64,000 nucleotides of DNA, from assembly GCF_012489685.1 (NCBI RefSeq), contig NC_080046.1, positions 27,224,223 through 27,288,222 on the forward strand, written 5' to 3'. The translations under genes and the position numbers were made by a program. The notes under the pieces were generated by a model that had not been told where the DNA came from, did no database searches, and saw only the letters and a program-made list of their open reading frames with translations. Each line of letters begins with the position of its first letter. Positions within the stretch are counted from its first letter, which is position 1. The DNA comes from Lotus japonicus. Its lineage: Eukaryota > Streptophyta > Magnoliopsida > Fabales > Fabaceae. Below are positions 47,052-58,327 of this stretch, piece after piece.

Positions 47052-47372
47052 TGTTCTATCCTAAGAACATTGAATGGGGGTAGAGTACCCAAAGTGTGAG
47101 GAGAGTGATATGAATGTGTTAGAGAGAGAAGTTCTAACCGCTAGAGAGAGAGATAATAACTGAATTTCAATATGAATATTTCTCAAATGAGCCAAGAGTC
47201 CCTTACAATTGGTAACCGTCCCCTATTTATAGGTGTGGAGTTGGACTTGGCACTACTAATGTATCTTAATGAGACAGTTGGGCCTCGGGGAGAGAGGCCC
47301 AAGTCCCTGGCGCGCTCCCCGCCTAAGGCCAAATGCCCCTGGGCGAGGGACACTGGGGTCTCGCCCAGTCCA
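47052..47372 (-). mobile_element. 5' LTR of Tat element 2
   Basis: 321 bp from TGTTCTATCC to CGCCCAGTCCA, with TATA (minus strand TATAAATA) at 47224-47231 and a short (GA)n run near 47143-47154. Confidence 0.85.
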
Positions 47373-47438
47373 CCTCTGACGAGCCAAGCCAGAAGCCCTT
47401 GTTGGGCGGCCTAGCTTATTTGCACCCCTACTTATTAT

Positions 47439-48338
47439 ATATATAGTTTATTCGAAACCAACTAGGAATTCTTTAAAAAAAACGAGCAATTAGTGTCAAT
47501 CATTTTGTAAAAAATAATTCTTTTGGTTTTGCTCCAACGAGCACAGATCAACTTTTTTTTTGGTCACTGAATATCAACTTGAAAAGAATTACATTGTGAC
47601 CCAAATAGAGGTATAGTAACAAAAAGAACTTTTTACGGGCCCATTTCCATTATACGAATTAGGTGGGTAACCCTAAATTGTCTCAATAGATTTTGTGCAC
47701 CGTTCATCTATCCATCAGATCTAGTTTCTGGTTTCTGTAAAAATTGCATGCAACAGAAAGAAAAACAGAGCAAAACGCCATTACAGAGGAAAGAAAAAAA
47801 GGGGGAAAGAGAACAAAAGTGGGCAAGACTTAGGTTAATCTCGACCAGTAACAACACCAGCAAACCCAAAGCATAGAAACCGCGAGAAACAGAGCCAAAG
47901 GTCCCATCACACCAGCAAAACAAGAGCCAACCAGCCAAGCTAAAGAACAGAGATGTATATACAGAGCAAGAAACGAATTCCAGACTTTTCAAAACTCTTG
48001 CAAACCAGATAACTCTGTACTGTGGATCTGCTTCAAATTTTTTTGGTTGAGATTTTCCTAAAATCCATAAGCAGGGGTAAGTCACCCCTGTCCCTCCGCC
48101 ACTGAACATCATATTTCAAAATATGAACGGCTAAGACATGTCTTGCTAGAATGCTATACATAATTAGGAAGCCAGGGGCGGGGCAGCAGACAGATTAAAA
48201 AATACCACAGGGTGTCAATACCTCATTCATTACATGGACTGCATAAATTAAAATAAGTGCGAATAATGTGATTACACAAATTATTCACTATCTTATTGTA
48301 ATCTTACAGCAGGCAAATACAAACTACTGCAGCAAAGA
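47439..48338. other. Spacer and 3' UTR of the CS-domain gene; one unassigned ORF
   Basis: The part up to about 48120 holds a 134-codon minus-strand ORF (47708-48112) with hydrophobic Leu/Phe/Cys-rich stretches and no recognised domain, probably repeat-derived. The part nearer 48338 should be the 3' untranslated region of the gene at 48339-51031, with AT-rich polyadenylation-like sequence on the minus strand. Confidence 0.4.
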
Positions 48339-51031
48339 TCAATCTGATCGGATTCCACCCATGAAGGTCCTTGGATCAGGACAGTTTCCACTGAATTGAG
48401 CTTGTGAAAAATCAAAACCTGGATTCTGCACGAGGCACAACATAATCGTGAGGAATCGTGGAAGCAGAAAGATTATCATCCCACTTAAAGTTAAACCTAA
48501 ACATCGAAACATGTTTCATGGTTATTATTAGAGAATCTAACACAATCTTTTATCTGTTACCCCAAACAGTTAAGAAATTTGCCAGTTTCCCTTATCTTTT
48601 TCCGTGGATATGTTTTAGACCGGCAACATCTATTACAAGTTTTACAACACAACATCAAACTTTTTTTTCCTAGGGAGGGTTCAAAATCCAACAGAAAGGG
48701 TGAACAATTTCAGTTGTGGTCAAAACCAAAAGATCAATTGATAATAGTCTCAAGTAACCCAGTACGCAAATCAAAATCTAACTATGCATCAAATAATGAA
48801 ATTATCCGCTACTAAGTTTAAGAATATCCAACAAAAGTCTAATGGGAACATAAGTTTAAGAATATCATTCAAAAGTCTAATAGGAACAGAATGGCAAGTT
48901 CGCTATTACTTCAACCCTGCTCACTAATCAAGGCAGGTTGACATTAGTTGGTGAGACCAAACGAACAACAAAATGGGAGAGTAGATCAACTTGTAATACA
49001 GCCTCAAGTGCAGGTACTCTTAAACTCTTAATAAGCAAAATTTTCATCTCAACATGACTTGCTTCTACCCACACCACAAGTAATTAGTGTGGTAATGGAA
49101 AGTTCTATACCTTCTAATCATCAGATCCTCTTGTCAATGTTATACACAATTTAAGCAAAAAATAACATCTACCAAAAAAAGGAGTAGGGGAATTTAATTT
49201 TTAGCAGCTATTCCAGTTTTAAACTTTAAAGTAACCCTCAGTATCACAATAAAAGAACCACCCCCTTCCCCCATGTATCCATAGACATATAAAGGACAAG
49301 TATGGGGATAAGAAACACTCAGGAAGATATTAATTATGTTTCATCTGCATGTAGAATACATAGCAGTGTTATAACCAGGACAACTTTAAACATTAGTCAG
49401 ATCAAACCATTAGAATTGAAATTTCAGGATACACATCAGTAATTGCAGCTTAATGCTAGTAGTAAGGTAACAGATGAAACGGATTTTCTATATATGCAAT
49501 ACAGGAAAAAATGTAAACTTCAAGAACAAACAAAATTTAGGCCTTTTGAGTTTTGATATATTGGCACAATCAAAATTTGAGGCTCACAGAACAATTAGAA
49601 AAAGCACTAGTAACAGGCGATTAAATTATCACAAAATTCAAGGAACTAAGGGAGAAGAATGGATTAGAATGGCAAGAAGAAAATACTCAAGCAAGATGCT
49701 GATAATCCAAAACACTAGTAATAGGTGATTAAATTATCATAAAAGTTAGGAGACTAGGGAGAAAGAACGGGTTGGAATGGCAGGAAGCAAATACTCAAGC
49801 AAAAGACTGAAATGCTAATAATCCATAACATAATCAGTCTGGGACCAAATTATCAATCAACTGATGAACTTTCACATCAATTGGCAACAGTCAATACACT
49901 TTGTATTCCAATGATAGACAGCTGAACATATCAGGGTTAAAAATGCTTCGACTATGGATTTACGTGACTTCAAATGATAGATTGATGCTCTCTTTAAACA
50001 TACAAAACAGAATGGGAAGGTAAAGATGAACTGGAGAACAATAAATAGGAAAGAGGATGACTATCAAGTATCAAACTGAAAATGAGAGGACTCTAATATA
50101 AGCAGATCAAACCATTACATCAAATGATCAAAGGAAGCGGAGAAGCATATGCTAGATATATCATTTCATAAATGCAAATTAATCAACTACTGAACTCCAG
50201 CCTATGAAAAGGGATTTCAGTGAAAGTAAAAAATCACCTCCTCCTGAAATCTCTGAAGCATGAGGCGCTTCTGTTCAATATCAGTAGTGTAAGCATCCAG
50301 CTGACCCTGACCTAATATGGGAGAAGCCCATGTCTGACCCTTGTCTCTCTTTTGCAGCGTGACGTGCATTATATCATCCTCTGCAATATCAAATTCCCAA
50401 TATCAGCATCAACCAACCAACTTAACCGAACCAAGGCCGAATAAACGACACAAATTTATCTTCTTAGGAAAAACAAATCCTACCCAGTTGATTCCAATAC
50501 TAAGTTAATGTCATAAAAAGGAAAATATTTTACATGGAACAATTTACACCCTCCAAAAAAGCAAAAACAAACGAAAATATAAACCTTTACCTAAGGTCCA
50601 AAATGAAGAATCTGTCTTCACCGGGCTAGTAAAATCATGCTGTGAAATTACCCACAAACAAATAAATACAATAAGTTAAAAGGGGCAAAAAGAGACAAAT
50701 AAGAAACGAAAATGGATACAAAGAATTGGGAAATTAGGGTTTACGTTGAGATACGGAGGATTGCCTTTGATTCCAAGTTCGATGTGCTTGGACTGAATCT
50801 TATAGTAGAATTGCTTGGAATGAACATTGGGAGGAAGATTGGTGTAAATATTGATTTCATCTAGGGTTTGATCCCACTCGAACACTTTTTGACCTAAATC
50901 AACAAAAATGGGTTCGTTTGATTTGGATTGTGTTGAACAATAACAGAACGAAATTGAGAGATGGGGGAAATGGAAAAGGTACCGTTGTGGAGGAAGATGT
51001 GACGCTTTTCGGGGGCCAATTTCTCCGCCAT
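48339..51031 (-). CDS. NMIG1: NudC-like CS-domain co-chaperone (NUDCD2/NMIG1 type), five coding exons
   Basis: Coding exons on the minus strand: 50983-51031, 50745-50893, 50591-50639, 50238-50380 and 48339-48425. All four introns (89, 105, 210 and 1812 bp) have GT-AG ends, and the joined frame gives 158 residues and a stop. The start is MAEKLAPEKRHIFLHNG. The CS (p23/Hsp20-like) fold covers about 17-110 (QKVFEWDQTLDEINIY, KIQSKHIELGIKG, SSFWTLEDDIMHVTLQKR). The C-terminal part (GQTWASPILGQGQLD, QKRLMLQRFQEENPGFDFSQ) ends FMGGIRSD. The length and whole sequence agree with plant NudC-domain protein NMIG1 (related to Arabidopsis At5g58740 as I remember it) and animal NUDCD2, small Hsp90-associated co-chaperones linked to protein folding and stress tolerance. 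Intact, and the only clear host gene here. Confidence 0.93.
49603..49825. repeat. Tandem duplication inside intron 4 of the CS-domain gene
   Basis: Two adjacent ~110-base units share ACTAGTAA(C/T)AGG(C/T)GATTAAATTATCA and AATACTCAAGCAA. A smaller ~35-base duplication (AGTTTAAGAATATC...) lies at about 48815-48885. Both are within the 1.8-kb intron. Confidence 0.7.
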
Positions 51032-51063
51032 TTTTTTCTTTGTAGTGCGTTGGTGAACTCACC

Positions 51064-51117
51064 TTCTTCTTCTTCTTCTTCTTCTTCTTCTTCTTCTTCT
51101 TCTTCTTCTTCTTCTTC
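51064..51117. repeat. (CTT)n microsatellite in the 5' UTR or promoter of the CS-domain gene
   Basis: About 18 uninterrupted TTC triplets, read as (GAA)n on the gene's strand, begin 33 bases upstream of its ATG. Confidence 0.9.
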
Positions 51118-51254
51118 CTTTTGTTATCTGTTTCTGGTTCTTCCTCTTCCTTCTTCGTTTGCGCGGTTTTCTTTGTTATTCCTTGGCAATGACACGCGCG
51201 ATTATGCTCTGGTTTGGGTTTGGTTATTCTACGCTTATTCTAGAAACATCTACT

Positions 51255-51262
51255 CTATATAG
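51255..51262 (-). promoter_or_regulatory. Candidate TATA box of the CS-domain gene
   Basis: CTATATAG lies about 225 bases upstream of the ATG at 51031 on the minus strand. With it, the (GAA)n run would be in the 5' UTR. Confidence 0.35.
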
Positions 51263-51359
51263 CATCTACTACATTTCACCACATCATCACCACTTCCACA
51301 ATAGAACTCTATGTGTGTGTGATTGATGCATATGATTGAGATATTTTATTTTTTATTCG

Positions 51360-51530
51360 CAGATAACATCCATGCGAGACGATTTTGGTCGAGCCAGAGT
51401 CATGTTCATCATGGTGATGTTAACTCTCTTAAGCGGAGTTTTTTCCTATCATAGGACTTGAACTCGAGACCTTGATTAAGAGGTTTCTTTCAAGCGGAGC
51501 TGCTTGACCATGATGGGAAGGGATACCTGC
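51360..51530 (-). repeat. Possible SINE or tRNA-related repeat
   Basis: The minus strand contains GGTCAAGCAGCTCCGCTTG and, about 40 bases on, GGTCTCGAGTTCAAGTCC. These are reminiscent of the box A and box B elements of a tRNA-derived SINE, though neither is a perfect match. No poly-A end is clear. Confidence 0.3.
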
Positions 51531-51940
51531 AGAAGATATTCTGACGCTCAAGTCAGTGAAGAGAGCTAGAAGTCTAGGAGAGAATCTTGGGGTCTAGAAA
51601 GAACTTGGAGATTGTAAGAATAAATAGTGTGTTAAAGTAAACGAACGATCACACTTGTATTTATACACTTACGATTATTTGTCATTATCTCTGTAAGTTC
51701 ATGAGAGGCCTTTGAGAAGAACCTCTCGATCGCAAAGTTGACATTAGGCCTCCTTGCTCATATGTTTTGCTCCAGGTCGTCGTGCGATCATTCGGCGGAT
51801 GTGGTGTTCTTTCGCTCATTCTTATAACGTACATTTTCTTGCCCGACAAGTATTTTAGGTCGACTAAGATGCTATTGGGCTTTTTGGTATTTTGGTTCAA
51901 CCGGAATAAAAACGCTGAACGCATGCCACACCCTGGTAAT
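51531..51940. other. Probable LTR fragment, lineage uncertain
   Basis: GGGATACCTGCAGAAGATATT followed by CTGACGCTCAAGTCAG resembles a motif seen in long terminal repeats of plant gypsy elements. Neither end is clear and no coding sequence is attached. Confidence 0.3.
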
Positions 51941-51945
51941 CTATA

Positions 51946-52460
51946 TCTATATAATATACTAAAGGAAGGTTTTTTTCTAGAAGGTTTTGCCACGTGTCAC
52001 CCTCATATCATCCCAATAAAAAATATACAAATTTTATTTTTCAATATTAAATCTGCATGTTTTTCAATATTAAATCTGCATAAACAAAATAAAGATTTTG
52101 TTAAAAACAAATAATCTGCATGTTTTTCAATATTAAATCTGCATAAACAAAATAAAGATTTTTCAATATTAAATTAAATATATACTAAAGGAAGGTTTTT
52201 TTTCTAGAAGGTTTTGCCACGTGTCACCCTCATATCATCCCAATAAAAAATATACAAATTTTATTTTTCAATATTAAATCTGCATGTTTTTCAATATTAA
52301 ATCTGCATAAACAAAATAAAGATTTTGTTAAAAACAAATAATCTGCATGTTTTTCAATATTAGATCTGCATAAACAAAATAAAGATTTTTCAATATTAAA
52401 TCTGCATTAAAAAAATAAATAAAGATTTTTTTACAAATCCATTCAATATATTAAATCTGC
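51946..52460 (+). repeat. Helitron-like 5' ends in tandem (unit about 226 bp)
   Basis: TACTAAAGGAAGG...CTAGAAGGTTTTGCCACGTGTCACC occurs at about 51956 and again at about 52182, followed each time by TCAATATTAAATCTGCAT repeats. A TCTATAT lead, an AAAGGAAGG block and GCCACGTGTCA are typical of Helitron 5' ends in dicots. No 3' end was found. Confidence 0.45.
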
Positions 52461-54230
52461 ATTGAAAAAACAAATATTTTTTCTTAACTTTGAATACATA
52501 ACAAATATTAAATCTGAAAATATTTGTACATATTAAAACAAATATTAATGAAAAAAATATTAAATCTACAAAATTATATACGAACCCAAAAAAATATACA
52601 AATTTTGTTTTTCAAATACATAATTTTGTTTTTTTTTTGACTTTGAAATACATATTTGTTTTAAGAAAAACAAATCCGTGAAAAAAGAAAAGCATATATA
52701 AAAAAACATATATTGAGTCAACTATCAACTATTAAATCTTATTTCTTTTTCTTTATTGTGTGATTAATATTATATTGGTTTTCAAGTGAGTATAATGAGC
52801 AAATGAATATTTGTATGTCAAATAAATATATTTTTTCAATTTTCATGATCACTATTTTTTTAATTTTTTAATTTTCGAAATTTTTAATAAAAATATTCAT
52901 AATTATTCAGATTAAAGATGAAATATTAGATTTTTTTTACAACATTATTTTTTTTCTTTCTAAAATACATTTGATTTCTTTTTCTTTATTGTGTGATTAA
53001 TATTATATTGGTTTTCAAGTGCGTATAATGAAAAAATGAATATTTTCATATCAAATAAATATATTTTTTCAATCATGTATATTTATATTTACTCTCTTTT
53101 TATCTTTAAAAATATGTTTATTTATCAAGTTTTGTTTCTTGAACCTCTTCTATGTCGTCGTCGGTTTCAAAGGCTCACTCAATTTCATCTCTATCTTCTC
53201 ATGGTGAGATATATTGTAAGAGTAAGTTGATCAATTGTTCTAATCTCTTCTTTACCTCTTTTTTTTATTAGACTAATGATTTCTAAATCCCTTTTACAAA
53301 TTGATTGCAGGAGAGTTTGAAGGATATTTGGTCATTGTTGCTCAATCAAAAGGTTAGATACATTGAGAGGCGGGGTTGGAAAAGAATGTATTTGTGAGAT
53401 GGATGGAGAGGTGAGTTTGTTTGCAGGAAATTGATTATGTGCTCTTTTTATATTTTAGCTTTACATTTCACATATAAATTTTCATCTTCCCGTTTCACTA
53501 TTATGAGTACTTTTGCTTTCTCTTTGAAATTTTTTGACATTTTGTTGGCTTTGTGTTCCATATGTTCATAAGCCCAAGGAAAGTGCGACATATTTTTTAA
53601 TATTTTGGCAGAATAGCTATAATTGAATTATAGTAATTCATTTTTTGATGTCTTGGGTACTTTTTCATATTTCATACTTCTTAGATTTTACTTTGATTTA
53701 TATGTTTTTTCTTATCTGATTGTTTGTTTGGTATGTTTTGAATTTGTATGTTTACTTTACCTTTGAGGTAACCTCTTTTTAATTTGCTAAATATTTTAGT
53801 GAATAGTAAAAACTTTAATTTTCTAATATACACCTTTAAAATTTCAAGGGATCTAATTTGATGCGAAAATTTTTTAGGAACTCAATTTAATTTCCTTTAC
53901 AATTTCAAGGACCAAAAGGTTATTTAAGCCTATGATTAATATATACATGAATAACATATATGTGTGGTGTGTTGTTATCAAGTTAATTATATACAGAGTA
54001 AATAACTCTCCACTCTCCTAACCTAAGTTTAAATTATACTCTTCTCTCATCTTATTTCAAAACTTACAATCTCTCCGAGAAGCACTATCCTCACCTACAT
54101 ATATTACTCCCCTTAAAGATATATATTACACTTAAGTCCGTTTTATAACTTTTATTACAAATAGACTTTAATTTTATGTGTATTTTATTTCTTTTATTTA
54201 TGATTTTATTATCATTAATATATAGATTTT
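52461..54230. other. AT-rich DNA with a direct repeat and an exon-like patch
   Basis: A segment of about 100 bases (52743-52845, CTTTATTGTGTGATTAATAT...) is repeated at about 52979-53072. Around 53308-53352 a short open block (GAGAGTTTGAAGG to AATCAAAAG) lies between an AG acceptor (TTGATTGCAG) and a GT donor, like an exon, but it is too short to assign. Nothing else is recognised. Confidence 0.4.
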
Positions 54231-54567
54231 GGGTTAAATATGTTTTCAATCCTGTGAAATATGAGTAAATTGAATCTGGTCTCTCAATAATATTCTATAG
54301 CTTTTAGTTCACAACATTAGTGAAATATATGTGAATTTAGTCTTTGTCGTATTTTTCGTGGCAGTTTTATGTATTAGTGGCGATTTTTACCCGTCACAAA
54401 TAATTTATTCTTAGTATTAAAAGTGGTTTAGACTGCCACAAAATGAACCCAGTAACAAGCTTCACTCATTTCATTAATATTAAAGACTAAAAACTATGAA
54501 TTTTTTTTAAAGTGATCAATTTAATTCACTCATATTTTACAGGATTATAACCGTACATATTTAACTC
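54231..54567. mobile_element. MITE with long inverted repeats (GGGTTAAATATG type)
   Basis: The left arm GGGTTAAATATGTTTTCAAT continues as a ~50-base inverted repeat of the right arm, which ends CATATTTAACTC. Flanks ATAGATTTT and ATAGTTTTA give an imperfect 8-9 bp duplication, so a Mutator-like origin is possible. No coding sequence. Confidence 0.55.
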
Positions 54568-54943
54568 ATAGTTTTAATTTTCTACCATCAATTATATTAG
54601 GGAATTTTTAAGATGAAATAATTAGTATTCTAGATGGTGTTCAAAAGGCGGTAAAATAACTAAAAAATGTTTGTGTTTAAAATTAGTTAATCATAACATT
54701 GATAGTTGTAAAGAAAATAATTTTTTTATCTGAAGGCTCGTCCGCAATTATTTAAGTCATTAAAAATTCATTTAAAGTAAACCATATCTTAGTGGAATGC
54801 ATATTTTGAATTAAGAGGAGGAGGAAGTGTAATTTAAACTTTTCCCAATAAGAGAAAAATGCAGGTTTTGAAATAAAGGGGAGTGAAGTGTAATTCATGA
54901 TTCTCTTAAGGGAGAATAGAGTAATTTGCTCTTAATTATATAT

Positions 54944-55130
54944 AGGGATTGTCTAAATGACTCATGATAAAGTTTGGGTTAAATAACCCAGCATCCAATC
55001 ACATTAGAGATAAATGAGTTGGAAATAAATTAATAAATAATATATAGAAATTCCAAATCACTTGTCTCAAATGTGATTGGATGATAGGTTATTTAACCCA
55101 AATTTTATCATGAGTTATTTAGATAACCCT
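54944..55130. mobile_element. Short palindromic MITE (187 bp)
   Basis: The left end AGGGATTGTCTAAATGACTC and the inverted right end AGGGTTATCTAAATAACTC continue through CATGATAAA and TTGGGTTAAATAACC, forming arms of about 60-70 bases. The flanks are simple AT repeats, so the TSD cannot be read. Confidence 0.65.
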
Positions 55131-55888
55131 ATATATATAATAAGTGAATTCTTGTTATATTTTTTTATAAAAGTCAACAAATTAATATTATTATAATTAA
55201 GTACAAAATAATTTCAAAGGAACAACATTATAATTAGTGAACATTATTAAATTAAAGGTTATGATAGGAAAACAAACAATAAGTTGGATTGTCAAAGAGT
55301 TCCAAGTTTAACCTGTTGAATTAATCTTATCCAAAGTACATATATATTTAATATGCGGCAACATAGAAATTAAATTATGGTAAAATTGCATGCATGAATG
55401 TGTTTTCTTACGGTGGAAAGAAACAATTGCATGTATGCCTGTTAAATGTTAATGGTGACAGTGCCACCGCTGGATGAATGATGATGCCTAGTATTGTTTC
55501 TATCATCGAGAGACAAATGAGTTCTCCCCACCAAATTTGACACATTTTAAAGGAAAAAGATTTGACATTCATTTCAAATTTGGCACTTCTTGTGGAGTTA
55601 TGATATATAGTGTACACACCTCTTCACCTATTTTCCACCTTTATTTTCTATTTTTTTTTTATCAATCAAATCACTTGTCACATCTCTATTTTTTCTCCAT
55701 TTTCTTCTTATCTCTCTTTTCCTCTACCTCAAAAATGAAGTGTGAATATATAATTATTCCTTCTTGTGCTGCTTTAAAAAAAGTTACTAAATACGAAGAG
55801 TTTAATAAAAAAAAGTGTTTAGCGGGAAACCGCCGCAAATCAACTTTCAGCGAACTTTTTTGCAAATATAATATTGATGAGTTATTAT
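55131..55888. other. AT-rich spacer left of the hAT element
   Basis: No gene is recognised. The ORFs at 55408-55617 and 55537-55890 are low-complexity. It contains GTTATTAT (55881-55888), the left TSD of the hAT element. Confidence 0.4.
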
Positions 55889-55999
55889 GAGTGGCGGATA
55901 AGACCCGGGGTTAGGGGCTCAAATTTTTCAAATGAGCACATCCGTAAAAATATAATTAAAAACAACTTTAATATGTTTATACATCAGAAATTATACAAG

Positions 56000-56063
56000 T
56001 CACAGTTTTCCTTTACGTGATTCCATATTCTAAAATCGTTGAACAATGAGCTCAGAGTCAATG
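56000..56063 (-). pseudogene. hAT transposase, last codons (after the LTR insertion)
   Basis: The minus strand gives IDSELIVQRF, a stop, then NMESRKGKL and a final stop. This is the usual ending of ZMYM1-like hAT transposases (…QRFQNM…). It continues the reading at 61673-61780. Confidence 0.55.
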
Positions 56064-56236
56064 TGTAAGACCCAAAATTTAATAGAACGTTTATTATTTA
56101 ATTTCCTTAATTTATGACAACGAGTATTTTGTTATTAATTATCTGTTATTGATATATTATTCGCGCCACGACGGCGGGAAATACCTTAAGGAATATTTTC
56201 CTTACAATCATTTAATCGCGTGTTTATATTTATTAT

Positions 56237-57251
56237 GGCTTAATTGCACTTTTGCTCCCTGATCTTTCACCTTTGTGCGATTTACCTCCCTCATCTTTAA
56301 AATGAGCGAATTCCCTCCCTCTTCTATTAATACGTGTGATTTAGGCCCTTCCGTTAGTTAGCCGTCCAATTGCTAACGGTGGTTGCTATTTTCACCCCCC
56401 TTTTACTAACCACACCCCCTTATCAGAAATAAAAATAAAAAAATAAAAAATAAACGAAATAAATTAAATAAAATTAATAGAAAATAAAAAAAATTATAAA
56501 TTAAAAAAACTGAAAAAATATTTTTATAAAAATCAAAGAAAAAATAATAAAATAAATGAAATAAGTTAAATACAATTAATAGAAAATGAAAAAATATTTT
56601 TATAAAATCAAAGAAAAAACTGAATTTTTTTATAAAAATCAAAGAAAAAAATGTTTTTATAAAATCAAAGAAAATAACATATTTTTTTTAATTGAAGATA
56701 GAAATTTAAAAATAAAATAAAAGAAGAATTTGTTTCTATTTGCACCACCTACACTAAATTAAAAATAATTATTCTTTTATTTTATTTTTAAATTTCTATA
56801 TTCAATTAAAAAAATATTTTATTTTCTTTGATTTTATAAAAACATTTTTTTCTTTGATTTTTATAAAAATATTTTTTTCAGTTTTTTTTTTGATTTTATA
56901 AAAATGTTTTTTCATTTTCTATTATTTGTATTTAACTTATTTCATTTATTTTATTATTTTTTCTTTGATTTTTATAAAAATATTTTTTTCAGTTTTTTTT
57001 ATTTTCTATTAATTGTATTTAATTTATTTAATTTATTTAATTTATTTTTTGGCTTAATTGCACTTTTGCCCCCTGATCTTTCACCTTTGTGCGATTTACC
57101 TCCATTTTTTTATTTTATTTTTATTTTTATTTCTGATATGGGGGTGTGGTTAGTAAAAGGGAGGGTGAAAATAGCAACCGCCGTTAGTAATTGGACGGCT
57201 AACTAACGGAAGGGCCTAAATCGCACATATTAATAGAAGAGGGAGGGAATT
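56237..57251. repeat. 1-kb foldback (long inverted repeat) inside the solo LTR
   Basis: The stretch from about 56301 to 56738 is almost the reverse complement of 56772-57251, with a loop near 56750. The outer sequence GGCTTAATTGCACTTTTGC at 56237 has no partner at the right end; instead a copy of it (57051-57103) sits inside the right arm in direct orientation. The base composition is extremely AT-rich. It is probably a MITE-like foldback that has been rearranged. Confidence 0.75.
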
Positions 57252-58327
57252 TCTGTTTTTTATAGAGTTATTTAAAAGTAAGGATTTAATTATAATTATT
57301 TTTGAGTGTAATATTTTATTTTTAATTTTAATAATTTCTGTTTTTTAATTATCTCTCCCTTTTATGAAGTGATAACCTGCTCTAACATGTCACCTTTGTT
57401 ATTTACTTGTGATAACCTATCATAAAGGATTATCCTTTATTCTTTTCTCACCTCAACCACCAAATTAATTCATTCTTATCTTTCCAACTCAACATCTCTA
57501 TTTCCAACCACTCATTCAAATTTCAAATTTCCACTATATCTTTCTCTCTCCACGTGGGCCCCACCCCACCAATCAGAATTCAATGCTCCCTCTCCCCCAA
57601 TTCACTCTCATTCACGCTCTCTCCCCTTCCACTCTCGACATCTCCCTCTCACTTTCTTCTTCTTCTCCATTTTTCTTCTCCTCCATTTTCCTCTGCAACC
57701 CTAAGCCACACACTACCTCCTTCTCCTCTCATGGCCGCCGCCACCCAAGGCCAAGCCGCCACCACAGCGAGCCTTCTCCTCTGCTCACGCGAACCACAAC
57801 TTCCATGCCTCTTCACCGCGAACGCACCACCACCATAGGTGACCGCCGCCGCCTCTCCTCAGTTCTCCAGCAAGCATGGCGGCCACAACCGCCATCACCC
57901 ACTCCCAGCGCCATGAACGGCGCCACCAACGCAAGGACAAGAGAGAAAACGAAACCCTAAAAACCGCCACCTTCCAACTCCGATCTCCGGCGAACCAATG
58001 AGTTTTTGGAGAAAGCAACCACACCATGGAACTCCCCTCGACATGCGTTGCAAAACCCCTTAAGAAATTTCTGATTCCGACAACCTTCGCCGGGAACCGC
58101 CGCCGGCCACCGTGACCACCGTCTTCTCCGACTAACCTTCGCCGGAGATGTCACTGAACTCAGAACCAGGAAGCTCTCCTCCTCCTCTTGCTGAATTGAT
58201 TATCAATTTTGGGTAAGAGATTAGTCCTTCCTTCCAATTTCTGCTTTTCCCTTTTCAAAACCCTAATTCCTTTTCCCTCTATCAACTTCTAATTTCCCAA
58301 TATGTGTTATACACCACTGTTGCTCAG

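Larger units (their letters stand above)
23418..47372 (-). mobile_element. Tat-lineage element 2, non-autonomous (RT, RNase H and integrase deleted)
   Basis: LTRs at 23418-25007 (interrupted) and 47052-47372 are flanked by TSD CCTCT (23413-23417 and 47373-47377). Minus orientation is shown by the primer binding site next to the right LTR and by gag and protease on the minus strand. From right to left it holds gag (split by the LARD element), protease, a short RT start joined directly to a late pol tail, a spacer, and the antisense ORF on the plus strand. The two LTRs differ by about 11 substitutions in 320 bp by eye (3-4%), so it is older than the Tekay and LARD insertions. Confidence 0.8.
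12697..47430. mobile_element. hAT-like non-autonomous element, outer shell of the central nest
   Basis: Terminal inverted repeats read TAGGGGTGAAAATAAGCC at the left end and, on the other strand, TAGGGGTGCAAATAAGCTAG at the right end. The flanks are CGTATTAT (12689-12696) and CTTATTAT (47431-47438), an 8-bp duplication with one mismatch, which fits the hAT superfamily. The element's own sequence is only 12697-13207, 23354-23417 and 47373-47430, with repeated AAGCC/GGCTT runs and no transposase. Everything else between its ends is later insertions. Confidence 0.6.

Noticed and set aside
47708..48112. 134-codon minus-strand ORF with hydrophobic stretches
   Set aside because: No recognisable domain or promoter, in a spacer next to transposon DNA. 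I mention it but do not call it a gene.
51767..52114. 115-codon plus-strand ORF
   Set aside because: It crosses from an LTR-like fragment into a Helitron-like repeat and has no conserved motif.
56406..57206. Phe/Leu-rich ORFs on both strands
   Set aside because: Translations of the AT-rich foldback; the two are mirror images of each other.
57554..57960. Overlapping Ser/Pro/Thr-rich ORFs of 94 and 125 codons
   Set aside because: They come from a CT-rich leader-like segment in a solo LTR, in two competing frames with no domain; they are most likely untranslated leader.
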